A stretch of 64,000 bases of DNA, from assembly GCA_037501455.1 (NCBI GenBank), contig CM074858.1, positions 89,440,501 to 89,504,500 on the forward strand, given 5' to 3'. The notes beneath the pieces were generated by a model that was not told the DNA's origin, made no database searches, and worked only from the letters and a program-made list of their open reading frames with translations. The stretch comes from Lantana camara (taxonomy: Eukaryota > Streptophyta > Magnoliopsida > Lamiales > Verbenaceae). The translations under genes were made by a program, and so were the position numbers. How positions within the stretch are numbered: the first letter of the stretch is position 1; each line of letters starts with the position of its first letter. This document shows positions 47,200 through 57,791 of this stretch, in pieces.

Positions 47200-50100
47200 C
47201 GGTTGTAAAACCGGGGTTCTAGTGTCGTGTCGTGTGAGTCTAGGTTGTACAGCTTAGGAACTACTTGATAACTTGTGCATTGCATTGATTCTTGTCAATA
47301 ACTGTTTATTGATTGAACTTACATTACTTAAATTTTATGTGCCAACGTGTTTCACTTTAAATCTTGTTGAATTATTTATCGCATTTGGTATCAAATCTGT
47401 GTCTTTGGAGTTAATTATGTGACATGAGCATGCACTAACGGCATGCATCTATACTCGAGATGAATTATGATTTGAAGGTCACCAAGATGAAATCAAACCA
47501 AGGCCAGTTCCTGTAACAAAAACAAGTTGTCATAAGCTCTAATTTTAGGCACGAAGGATGTAGCGAATGCATCGAAAGTTATATACAAGAGTTTCAGAGT
47601 CGTGGCCTTCCATGAGGGGGCTATGGTTCGAAGGTCAGGGTCCGGAATAGAAGGTTTAAATTGTGGGATGACTTACAAGCTCTAATGAAGGTGATGAATA
47701 TTTAAAGAGGTGGAGTTGGGGTGTGTGATGTTTAATCATCATAAGATCAACATATACCCCTATGTCACATTGAAATTAGTCAATTGGACTCAATGAGATT
47801 GTCCAAACCAAGGAATGGAGAGAAGAAAATCTTGGAGGTGTTAAATTCGAGATTTCTAATCAACAAGGAGGTGAAAATCTTTAAGTGAGTTTAAGGTAAG
47901 AAAGATTTATTGGAAAATCAATAACAAGGACAGTTAAGGAAGAACTTCCAAGTAAATCAAGTTATTCGAATTCAAGTTGGGGCTAGAAGATTTGGGACAT
48001 ATCACGATCAGTGAATGGTGAACAATACAAATCGTCAAAGAAGGACTCCCAAATAAATTAAGTATTAGAAGTCAAGATCTAGAAAAAGGAAAAGAAGAGG
48101 AATTGGAAATACTTCAGATTTCGGGTAACTAAGAACTTTCAAGTAAATCAATCCATTAGAAGTCAAGTTGGGCAAGAAGAAGAAGGGGTAAATTTAGAAA
48201 CTTTGGATTTCGAGAGACGAAAGTAGGTGAATTAGAGGAAGTTGAGAGTACCAATGGTTTCCAGTTCATGGAAGGTCTAGATGCTGAAGGTTTTATCTTC
48301 GGATGGGTTGAAGTTCATTTTCCAGATCCAAGTTGAATTGTCGTGTTGAGAGCGCGAAGTGGGGGATATGGAGCAACAAATGGAAACGGTGAAGAACGAC
48401 GAGGAACTTTTGGAGGAAATTATATGCTCAAGGTGTAGGCAAGTCATATAACCAATTCAAATTCACAAAGAGTAGATTTAGAGGATTTCAGTCAAGGTGG
48501 AGACTAGATGAAATCAGGACAATAATTGGAGATTAGTTCTTCGAGAGAAGTAAGAATACTAACTCCATAAGTGGAGAAGAATTTGAATCCAAGAATTGTT
48601 ATGTTGGACCATAAAGTTATACAAGTTTATACAAGGAAATTTTGATCAAGAAGATAAGTATGGTGAAGTTTCAAGCAATACTTAGGGATTGATAATTGGG
48701 AAGGAAATGGGTTCAAGAACTTTTAATTCCGAGCCATGGAGAGGTACAAGTTGATGTCAGAGAATTCTAAAGATTTAGAAGACCGTGGGTAACAAGAAAT
48801 TACCAACAAATTCAAGGCAAGCTTGTAATTGAACAAACAAGGAACGAGTGCCAAGCTAAAGGATGTAACTACGGTGATAGGTTCAACGTATACATGAGCA
48901 CGTGCATCATACATTGCTTCAAATTAATTAAGTTTCTTTATTTATATGCATTATTTTAATTAATGTAATTGTTCCAACATGATGCATTTTATTACTTACA
49001 AGTGTGATACGTGCATTGACATATTAACCCGACATGTATTGTTAAGTGGTTAATTGATAGGGACTCTCCCCACCTCACTTATCAAGTATTACTTCAACTG
49101 AGACATAACTGAATCGTGTGAAGGTAAATAATTGGGTTGCTAAGTATGTACCAAAAGGGAAGAGTCATTGACAGGTTGAGAAAAGTAGTCGGGAGTTGGA
49201 ATGGAAGAAGTGGGTCGTTATTCCTAACAATCGCTTCGAAGATAAATGTGAGATAAAATTTCCAGACAAGTGGCGAGATTGGAACCGTCTATATCAAGAA
49301 AGCTGAGTTGAAGAAGTTGAGAATCGCTAAATTAAGAAGTGATGTATGAGCCAACGGATAAGAATAGGCATTCTTAAGGGGGAGAGTTGACAGGGAAGTA
49401 ACCTCAAATTTATGGATTTGCTCAAATGGACTACTTTCAATAGAAGCAACAAAAATGCAAGAGTCACCAACAACGGGATTTCTTGAAGGTGGTAAAAAGG
49501 GGAAGAATTAGAAGAATTTGACGCTTGATGACTTTCAAGATTGGCAATAGACACAACAAGACGTGGTAAAGGATAATTGATGGTAACTTCGGTTGCAGGA
49601 TCAACACCGTTAGTCTTCTTCCGGGATCCATACAAATTCAATTTTTTTCGAGGTTGCAAAATATTGTTGTGCAACGTGTTTCAAGTCTTAAGAAATTCTA
49701 AGAATTGGAGAGGAGAATATGGGATAAGGAAACTTGATTGAATCATCACATTTTGGGATGAAAGTGAGAGTTCGTTCAATTGAGTGTTGAAAGTGTAGGA
49801 ATTAGGGAGAAAAACACAATATGAATAAGATAGATTACCGGCTCGTTGGATTTTTCCATGATGAACCGAAAACGCTATGAAGAGTAGACCTCAAGCTATT
49901 AAATCAATACCCCGAACATCCGAGGAGGTTGATTATAAATTGTAATGAATATGGAGTATGATTCATGGAAAAGAAAGAGTTAGTTTGGTTTAAACAAAAC
50001 ACACTCAAGAATTAAACTTACAAACCGTGGTGCTAGAAAGGATTTGATCGCGGACTAAAGGTCGAGTAATCATGAATATATCTATATCTACATCGGACAT

Positions 50101-50610
50101 TTTGGGGCATGATATTGTGTTTAGAGGATAGATCATGGAATAGAGACCGTGTGATTATCAAAGTGTCGAATACATCGGGTGATTCGGGGCATAGCATTAT
50201 GGTTAGAAGAAATCCCAACTAAAGAACCAAATGTTCAACCAAATCGTCACATTGAAAGAGTTCTAACCAAGGGTGAACGGTACATCAAATATTTATGGCA
50301 TATGCATACATGTAACTTGAACTTAAAGAATTTCATGATACTAAGTACTTTCTTTGTTGATCGTATTCAATGCTTCTGTATGGTTAATTGGTGTATCTAA
50401 TTTCTGCTACCTGTTCCTTATGTGACGGGTTGTGCGTGATTGTTTATTTAATTGAGCTTAGGTTGTTGTATTGCTTGTTTGAGAGACGGGGTTCTCTCAT
50501 TGCGTGTTTGAGAGATGGGGTGCTCTCATTGTTTGTTTGAGAGACGGGGCTCTCTCATTGCTTGTTTTAAAAGTGCGAAACTCAAGTATGGACCTGGGGA
50601 CCATGTCCTC
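47200..50610 (+). other. Non-coding internal region of LARD D
   Basis: About 3.4 kb, purine-rich on the plus strand, with only short open frames. It shares ordered blocks with C (18-21 kb). A polypurine-like CTTAAGGGGGAGAGTT lies in its middle (49373-49388). The following stretch to about 49675 contains a minus-strand open frame of 115 codons (49327-49674) without recognised family, and I see no counterpart of it in C. It may be an insertion or a captured fragment. Confidence 0.65.
50481..50556. repeat. Triple GAGAGACGGGGYTCTCTC inverted repeat (D)
   Basis: Units at 50481-50498, 50510-50527 and 50539-50556, with exact 29-bp periodicity, 55 bp upstream of the polypurine tract. This has the same sequence and position as in C. 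Confidence 0.92.
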
Positions 50611-50626
50611 TTAAGGGGGAGAGAAT
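50611..50626 (+). promoter_or_regulatory. Polypurine tract of D
   Basis: TTAAGGGGGAGAGAAT directly before the LTR start TGTAACGCCCCG. Confidence 0.88.
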
Positions 50627-51695
50627 TGTAACGCCCCGTTTTTCCCGTTATGCATTACGTGACATTATATGAATTATATTCTTATATGTTATTTGAAAAT
50701 ATGTGATATTATTCTCAAATCATGACTTATTGTATAACTCGTATTTAAGTGATATGTGAATTAATTGGCCGAACATGACTTATTTGAGTATATGATCTTA
50801 ATTGATTTATTTCCAGAAGTTGAGGGTTTGTTTTAATTATTTTAATCGTTTATTCATTTATTTCATAACATTATATGTGTTATATCTTTATGCATTTATA
50901 AGAATTACCGTCAACGTGAAATTTACGTGAATTAATTGCTAAAGTGATTAAATACTTATATGTGTCCTTACTTGATCACTTCTTGACTATGTGGACTTAA
51001 TTGCATTAATGTGATTGAAGCTAAATGATCAATTTCCATGGAATGAAACTTGATTGCATCCATTCATATATTTCAAGGACCTAAGTGCAAATAATGGTGA
51101 TTCATGAGAGTTAGTGGAAGACTTTATAATATATCATATATATTTCATCTCACACATTCCATTCATCAAAATTCATCCAAGATATACACACACTCACACC
51201 TACTCTATCACGACCAAAACACCATAGAAGGAAGGAAGGATTTCATCATTTTCAAGCTAGATTTTGGAGGAAATTGTGAAGTTTGAAGCATCATCATCAT
51301 CATACCATCATTTCTCCTTTCTTTCTTTCATTAAGGTAGAGTTGAGAATTTGATTGAATTCTTGAGCTCATATGTGAAGTTAGGGTTTGAGAATTTTGAA
51401 GTAATTCCTTGGTTATGTGTGGTTAGAAGCATGATCATGGTCATTACACTCAAAAACTTGCATGAATTCTTGAATAATATGAAGGTGGGATACCATGGAT
51501 ATATATGAGGGTTGGATGATTGTTTCTTGATGAATCAAAGCATGTTCCTTGGTTTAATTGGTGTCTAATTGATATATATGTGCTATATACATGATATATG
51601 TTAGTTTTGGAGTGATTTAATTTGCTTTGGTTTGGTGTTGGAATGGCTTGGGAGCCAATTTTCGTGCCTTGCCCTGTTTTTCCCCTGTTTTTTCG
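50627..51695 (+). mobile_element. 3' LTR of D, first part only
   Basis: It starts TGTAACGCCCCG and aligns with the first part of solo LTR 2, including ATAATATATCATATAT (51127-51142) and a donor ATTAAG|GTAGAG (51335/51336). It stops at about 51695, 360 bases past the donor. In sister LTRs the inverted-repeat cluster begins about there. Confidence 0.85.
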
Positions 51696-52235
51696 ACCAG
51701 CAGCATTAAAGTGTTCACTAACCTTATCGAACATTGCTTGAGGGCTTTGCATGAGACCATAGATTACTTTCTTGAACTTGCATACTAAATGTGTCTCCCC
51801 TTGGGCAACATACCTTGGAGGTTGCTTCATATAGACGATTTCATTTAAATCTCCTTACAGAAAAACATTCTCCACGTCAAGTTGATACATAGGTCAATCT
51901 TGGTTTACTGTTGACTAGAGCAGAACGCGAATGTCGTTTAGCCTAGCGACACGAGAAAAGTTTTAAAGTAGTAAAAAAAACACATGTCCGAATAAAAGCA
52001 CTTACCAACCAATCGAGCCTTGTACCGATCAATGGTGCCATTAGGTTTATATATAAGCGTAGAAACCAACTACAAGCAACCGCATCAGAGGGAGGAATAC
52101 TGAATAAAAAATATTGCGAGAGACGAGCATTCATCTCCTCTTCCATAGTTAGTTTCTATTATGGGTGTTCCATAGCCTCCGAATAAGTCTTTGGAATTGA
52201 TACTAGGGGTGTAGGCGGTCTGGGATTGGCTGTTC
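51696..52235 (-). pseudogene. Ty1/copia RT fragment
   Basis: Minus-strand reading gives a copia linker and N-terminal RT: PRPPTPLVSIPKTYSEAMEH near 52200, EEMNARLSQ near 52135, and YMKQPPRYVAQGETHLVCKF with KVIYGLMQSPQAMFDK near 51760-51830. Several frameshifts and stops interrupt it, and no catalytic DD motif is reached because the fragment ends at the D LTR junction. It is not the same copy as element E: it differs in sequence and has no flanking LTR. Confidence 0.8.
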
Positions 52236-52275
52236 TGACAGGTAGTTCGCAAAAGAGAACAATAGGATGTCATGC

Positions 52276-53736
52276 TATTCGGTTATTATTCTACTAAGTT
52301 AAAACCAATCATGCAAGTGTACACTTAATATATGCGTAGCACAACAGGATCGTATCCATAGGGAAGGAAAATCAATCACTACTCAATATCTCTTTCTAAT
52401 CTAAAGACCGAACGAATTCAAGTTGTTTATTAAGCTACTAAAAGAAAATTAAAATAACTAACTGAAATAAAACACAATTAACTACTAACACACGTGGATT
52501 AAATTCAGTAAACTAATTAGGCAGGGGAGTAATAATTCCTGCATTCATGAGTCAACATAATACTCGTCTGACAAGTGCAATTCTATAACCTAGTCACGTA
52601 AGCTTGTATTATCCTCTCTCCTGGTATAACCAAGTGTTTAATTAAGCTTAAAGCTGCTCTCCCAGTCATGAATAATTAATTAAACCAACAAGATCAAGAC
52701 TAGTGCAATTCAAATTCTAGCGGCTTGGCATGGAATAAGATTTACTGTTGTATATATCAGAACCAAATCTCTTTGCATTCCTACAACCTACTAGTTATGA
52801 AAACCATCACAATTACCATCAATCTCTCGATTCTCCGGTAATTCTAGATTATGCTAAGGGTGATCAGGCCATCGCAATTCAATTCAAATCAATTTTCATA
52901 CTAAGAATTAACACAAGTCATTCAAGCATCATACCAAACACCTATCACGCATTCATCATCACTTTCCTAGCCTTAGGGAATTAGCTACTCATACTTAAAG
53001 CAAAACTCATAAAAATAAAGGAAATTGCATTAAAGAAATTCATGTTCATCAAATCTAAACAAAGTCTCATAAACCAAACTCTAAACATTCAAGAATTCTG
53101 GAAAACGAATCTAACATGAAACTAATTAAAACTAAACTTAAAGGAATTAGTTTGATGATTAAAGCAATAAATAAAACTGTAACAACTGAAATTGTTTAAG
53201 AACTCGATCCTTTAGTCTTCTCGAAATTCTCTGAACAACTCTGTCAAAACTCCTTCTCCAAGCTAGGTCACGAACTGAAGACGAAATTTCTGAAGAAGTC
53301 TCCCACAAAAAGACTCCAAAACGAACTTAAATATCTCCTCAAAATTCTGTCTCGCCGCCCTAGGTAACGGGCATTACCTATCCATGCACAAAACTCATTA
53401 ACGCCCATTACAGCCCTGAAATCGCAATAACGCTTTTATAAGTGGTAACGGGTGTTACCACTTTCCTCTGCCCAGGGGTAACGGGCGTTTCCCCTATACT
53501 ACGCCAAAAGTGATGCTCCTGTGTTTGTTAACGGGGGTTAACAACCTTGATTTCCCAGGGGTAACGGGAGTTACTCCTTTTTCCTCCAAAAATATGTGAA
53601 TTCGCCTCGTTCTGCCGTTTCTTAACTCCAACTCCTAAAACACCTAAATGGAGCAAAATAAACACATAAACGCATCAAACGGCACAAAAATATACTCTAA
53701 TACATGCTTAAATCCATGCGAATTTCACACTCAACA
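52276..53736 (-). mobile_element. 3' LTR of G
   Basis: It aligns throughout with 60393-61843. A minus-strand TATA-like ATATTTAAG lies near 53325-53333, and the inverted-repeat cluster is just upstream (53361-53580). The open frame at 52748-52984 is repeated in the other LTR and is not a gene. Confidence 0.93.
53361..53580. repeat. GTAACGGGCGTTAC inverted-repeat cluster, G 3' LTR
   Basis: Units at 53361-53380, 53442-53461, 53474-53495 and 53526-53543, plus a decayed one near 53560-53580. Example: GTGGTAACGGGTGTTACCAC. The arms contain AACG, which resembles MYB-type binding cores; that link is inference. Confidence 0.9.
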
Positions 53737-53752
53737 AATTCCCCCACACTTG
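53737..53752 (-). promoter_or_regulatory. Polypurine tract of G
   Basis: CAAGTGTGGGGGAATT on the minus strand abuts the LTR start TGTTGAGTGTG. A second copy of the core CAAGTGTGGGGG lies inside the element at 54188-54200. Confidence 0.85.
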
Positions 53753-55446
53753 CTCATTGCTCGTCCTCGAGTAATACGAAAATAAGAAAACACATCCCCA
53801 TCAAACCTCGACTTCAAAGCAATCATTGAACCTTCGCCTAAACAAGTCTAGCTCATCAAATAAAGTACTCTTAAACGCAAGATCATCAAAAATAGTATGA
53901 ACATTATACCCGTGTGTAGTGTGAGAATTCGAACGAAACAATGTACAAAGATTAGAATGAAAAATTTACAATTTTTGTCTAAGTTCTCATCATCAACTTC
54001 GGAATACACTCTTCGCACCTATCTCCACTAATTGAGTCAAATCAAGACTCAGGATCGGTAGGTCTTTCGATCTTGTAATGCGGGCTTTTGGTAAGGTTAT
54101 GGAAATTTTGGATCAAGTGACTACTTACCAAGCTTACATCATTTAATCTATACAAAACACGGCACTTTCGTTCGCCATTAAACACTTCCCCCCACACTTG
54201 GACATTTGTATCCCACTCTTTTAATTTCACACTTTGCATAGTTTTTTTCGTTTCTTTTCTTTTGCTCTTTCTTTTTTTCTTTTCGTATCTTTTCTTTTTC
54301 ACAACTTTCTTTCATTCTTTTTTCTTTATTCATATACTCTCAATTTCAATCACAAGAACAATCAGAAGGGATCCAAAGATACATATTCACTACAAAAATC
54401 AAACGAGCAAGCCTTGGTGTAAAATTAACAAAGTGGGTGTACTTGTGCAATTGGCTTATAATGTGGCTACAAAAAGATCTTGCACAACAATTAGGCTCAG
54501 CGGGGTCAAAAAGATCATGTTATTTAGTGAAAAACGGCTGAAAAGAAAGACTTATAATCCTCCGACAACGAATGCCTACTTCACTTCCTTAATCTTTCAT
54601 CAACTCAAAATTTCACCTCAATAGGACTAAAATACATCCTAATCAACTCTTAGACTCAATTAGAAATCATCAATTCACCTTTGTAAGCAAAGTATATTAT
54701 CACGTTCAAAAGTGCTCAAAATATGCGGGCATACTAATACACTAAATCATCCAATCTCATGCAAATTTTCCTCAATTCAATTAGCCTAACTGATTCTAGC
54801 AAAAGCTCAACAATCAAACCTTAAGGAAAAAGTTCAAAATGAGGAAAAATTTTCAAAATTTCTCAATTCCTACCAATTCACAAATCTAAACATGCAAATA
54901 TCCAATAAAAATCATGCACTTCTCCCCCACTCTTAGTCTTTGCAATGTCCTTATGCAAATGAAAGAATTAAAGTTAAAAAAAACTCCCTTATCAATTGAA
55001 GATTTGGCAACATGCTAGCAAAGCTTCCAAAACCTGAAATATGTGACTAGAAACACAGATCAAGTGCAAGGGCAATTGACAATCAACATGCATCCAACAC
55101 GCAACACGCAACACACAAGCCACGAATTCAAGTAATGAAAAAACACATTGCATAAAAACAATTCATGGAGTTCAAAAGACAATAGCAAAGAAATAAGAGT
55201 GTCAAAAGTATCAAAATCTAGCCATAAGGACATGATCAAACTAGAATGTCAATAAAGCAAGGAAACATAATGGTAAAGCAATCAGGGCTCAGGTGGCTGC
55301 TGGGGTCCTCTGAAATACTACTCAAGACGACCGTAGAACCTCTCAAACTGGTCATCAACATAAACCTGCCATTCATCAAAGCGTTCATCCACATAATGAG
55401 ATAAATCTTCAATCCTTGCGGTCATGGCGGTCACGTCAGCTCTCAA
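53753..55446 (-). other. Non-coding 3' region of G
   Basis: About 1.7 kb between the ORF1-like gene and the polypurine tract. It holds a second polypurine-like core (54188-54200) and a purine-rich tract on the minus strand (54240-54330; T-rich on the plus strand). A (C)n-rich CTCCCCCAC word lies near 54927. No protein motif was seen. Confidence 0.6.
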
Positions 55447-56536
55447 TCATGCCAACTCAATCCTAAGACTCCTCATACTTCCCGGATCACCTTCATCAGC
55501 TTTGTCAACAACCGGTGCAACATTGCAGAGAATTGCAAACTCATTACCAGGTCTATCTGGAATCTGATCTGAAAGCTCTTTCTGCACATCAGAAAGTTCA
55601 CCATAACGAGCCTTGAGCCAACTATACATCTGCCAAAACCTATCTCTATCCCGGATTGGCCACCATGGCAAGATTTCATCCTTGAGTTGCCCACTTTCCC
55701 ATTGGATAGCCAGATCCACATTCTGTAAATACTGCAGACCAATATCATAACCAAACTCAACAGGAAACAAACCCCTAGGCCTCCAACCTACTTCATGAGC
55801 AAACATAGTGACAAACGCGCCATGGGCAATTGTTCCGGTAGCTCTCCCTGCAACTTCTTGAAGCAACCACAGGAACTCAGTTGTGCCATCGAACTTGATG
55901 CCTTCCTTCATCATATACATGATTCCAAGCTCCATCTCAGTGATGTGACTATCATTCCCGTATCGAGCACAGAATCCTGTAGCTAAGATCCTATGTACGA
56001 TCACCCAAGCCAACGAAACTAAGTAGCTATCCTTTATATTCCGGGGGGAATAATTCGGGACACCTGCACGCAGCGGAAAGGATCTCCACACTTCCTCTCT
56101 CTGAGCATCATTCCACTTAGGCAAGGAGGATGTATCCTGAGCCGAAAAACGAAGAATTTCCCTTATCCGATCCGTATTCCAAATATGAGTTTCCTGGTCA
56201 TCCAAAGTGAAAGTCAATGTGTTATCCACCGGGTTAAAGTTCATCGTGGTCAAGAAAGCAGCAGTCATCTCAGCATAAGTCAAGTCCTTCTTAGTAAGGA
56301 AGGGTAACCAACCGATGTTGTTAAACAGTCTCTTCACCTCTTCCCAAGCTTCAAGTTTCTCCATCCATGCTTCCTTGAAGAACCGAGTAGATATGATGTT
56401 CCTTGTCAAATTCCTTTGAAACGAATTGCCCATGGTATTCACAGTTATATTGATCGATTCCCGCGATTGATGATCCATAGGGGGGGGGTGATGTGGTAAA
56501 GGGTTCAATTGGTTGAAGGCGCTTAGCACGTCCCAT
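55447..56536 (-). CDS. ATHILA ORF1-like protein in element G (frameshifted near its start)
   Basis: The long open frame gives about 350 residues after a short N-terminal part. The order RFFKEAWMEKL, VKRLFNNIGW, YAEMTAAFL, NTLTFTLDD resembles the ATHILA ORF-1 family of unknown function. It is rich in Trp, Arg and acidic residues and has no obvious signal peptide or membrane span, so it is not a typical envelope protein although it lies in the env-like position. The best start is 56536, in the ideal context ACCATGG. From there the reading goes through a run of nine G (plus strand 56480-56488) and then needs a one-base shift to enter the long frame. The in-frame start at 56529 is the alternative. 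A TATA box and 5' UTR intron lie upstream. Function unknown. Confidence 0.6.
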
Positions 56537-56541
56537 GGTAC

Positions 56542-56958
56542 CTGAATTCAACAAGTAACCAAGCAAAGCACACAAATATCAATCACAATTCACTCAAACA
56601 ATTTGTCAAACACCTTGTGTGCACTATCCTAGGGTGTGAGTTTTGATCAAAATTCTTCAATCGAACCAACTCAATTTAACATAACCCTAAAGTGTCATGA
56701 CTCAAGCTCAAAATTCTCCACATCTACTCCAAAATTCAGATTCAAAGGCTAATTAGAGATTAGGGATCTTCAAGAATTTACTCTATTCAAGTTAGACTTA
56801 CTTCAATTCAATTGCCCTAACTCTAGCATGTATAAACTCTTCTTATTCACCAGTTTATTCCAAAGAGTCATCCTAGATATGCAATTAATTCCTAGGGTAC
56901 AATTCTTAGATTGGAAGAATTCATTCTAACATCAAAATAAGTGAGGGAGTTTACTTAC
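56542..56958 (-). other. Predicted 5' UTR intron of the ORF1-like gene
   Basis: Minus-strand donor TTTTC|GTAAGTAA (intron begins 56958) and acceptor TTGTTGAATTCAG|GTACC (ends 56542), with the ACCATGG start five bases into the next exon. The 417-base interior is T-rich on the minus strand, as plant introns are. This is a prediction only. Confidence 0.5.
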
Positions 56959-57070
56959 GAAAACACAAGAGGAAAGAGTGTGGATGATGGTGGTGATGCC
57001 TTGGTTAGAAGGAATTGCTTGTTTCTCTTCTAAGGGATTGTGTTTGTGTGAGAAAAGAAGAGAGGTCAGG

Positions 57071-57083
57071 CCATATATATAGG
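57071..57083 (-). promoter_or_regulatory. Internal TATA box of element G
   Basis: CCTATATATATGG on the minus strand, followed after about 30 bases by a CTCTCTTCTTTTCTC pyrimidine-rich start-like region and then the predicted exon 1. This is a plausible separate promoter for the ORF1-like gene. Confidence 0.5.
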
Positions 57084-57149
57084 TTATGGTGGGGTAGGAC
57101 CTAAATTGAGAAGAAATAGAATTCAAAATCCAAAATTAGCGATTTTGCC

Positions 57150-57350
57150 TAGGTAATGGGCATTACCTAAGTTATACTGAAAAGGTGTAACGCCTGTTAC
57201 TCCCCCTGTCCTGAACGCCTGTACCTGTTAACGGGCGTTACCAAATCATAACTGAGAGGGTGTAACGCCCGTTACTAACAATCCTGAGAGGCCTGACCTC
57301 ATTAACGGGCGTTACCAGAAATTGCCTAAGAGGGGGTAACGCCCGTTACT
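57150..57350. repeat. Internal GTAACG/CGTTAC inverted-repeat cluster of G
   Basis: TAGGTAATGGGCATTACCTA (57150-57169), several GTAACGCCCGTTAC-type units (around 57186-57200, 57228-57243, 57261-57275, 57303-57316, 57336-57350). The motif is that of G's LTRs, here directly upstream of the internal TATA box. Confidence 0.88.
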
Positions 57351-57369
57351 ACTATTCCGCCCAAAAACA

Positions 57370-57791
57370 AAAGTTAGACACAAACATATTTCGGATGGTG
57401 CTTAATCATGTTAATTCACTCAAATTAACTCATAATAATCAATCAATCCATAGTACACCAATCTCGAAACATATAATCATCTCAAAGCACATAATGTAAT
57501 AAATCGCACCAATTTTTCTCTACACACACAATTCAATCTCATGCACACGTAACGCACAAAATAGGTGGACCTCAAATGTTGAAATCAAAGCTCAAATCAC
57601 GGTCCTTGCATGCATTCCTGCCTCCAAATTCTGACAACAACTCATTGCACCTGCACAACGGGAGAGAGAGAACTAAAAATTACACGAGAAAAATGAGAAC
57701 GAAAGAAAAAGAAAAAAAGGGAAGAGTAAATAGTTCTAAGTTATATTCGTTAGCTTGACTTTGGTAACCGAATTAGGGATTAACAATCCCC
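57370..57791. other. Spacer between protease and internal promoter of G
   Basis: No coding motif was found. This is where RT would begin in an autonomous Athila; nothing recognisable of it remains. Confidence 0.55.

Larger units (their letters stand above)
45973..51695 (+). mobile_element. Element D, LARD-like, both LTRs truncated
   Basis: A 5' LTR remnant (45973-47179), primer-binding site, non-coding internal region (47180-50626), polypurine tract and the first part of the 3' LTR (50627 to about 51695). The 5' LTR remnant aligns with the last 1.2 kb of solo LTR 2. The internal region has no gag-pol motif in any frame and aligns with element C. It has all the cis-signals of a retrotransposon without proteins. 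Confidence 0.8.

Noticed and set aside
54042..54422. Lys-rich and Phe-rich frames on opposite strands
   Set aside because: They arise from a low-complexity purine/pyrimidine tract near the polypurine tract of element G.
55447..56536. Retroviral-type envelope gene
   Set aside because: The position fits, but no signal peptide, transmembrane span or cysteine pattern is visible; ATHILA ORF-1-like is the better match.
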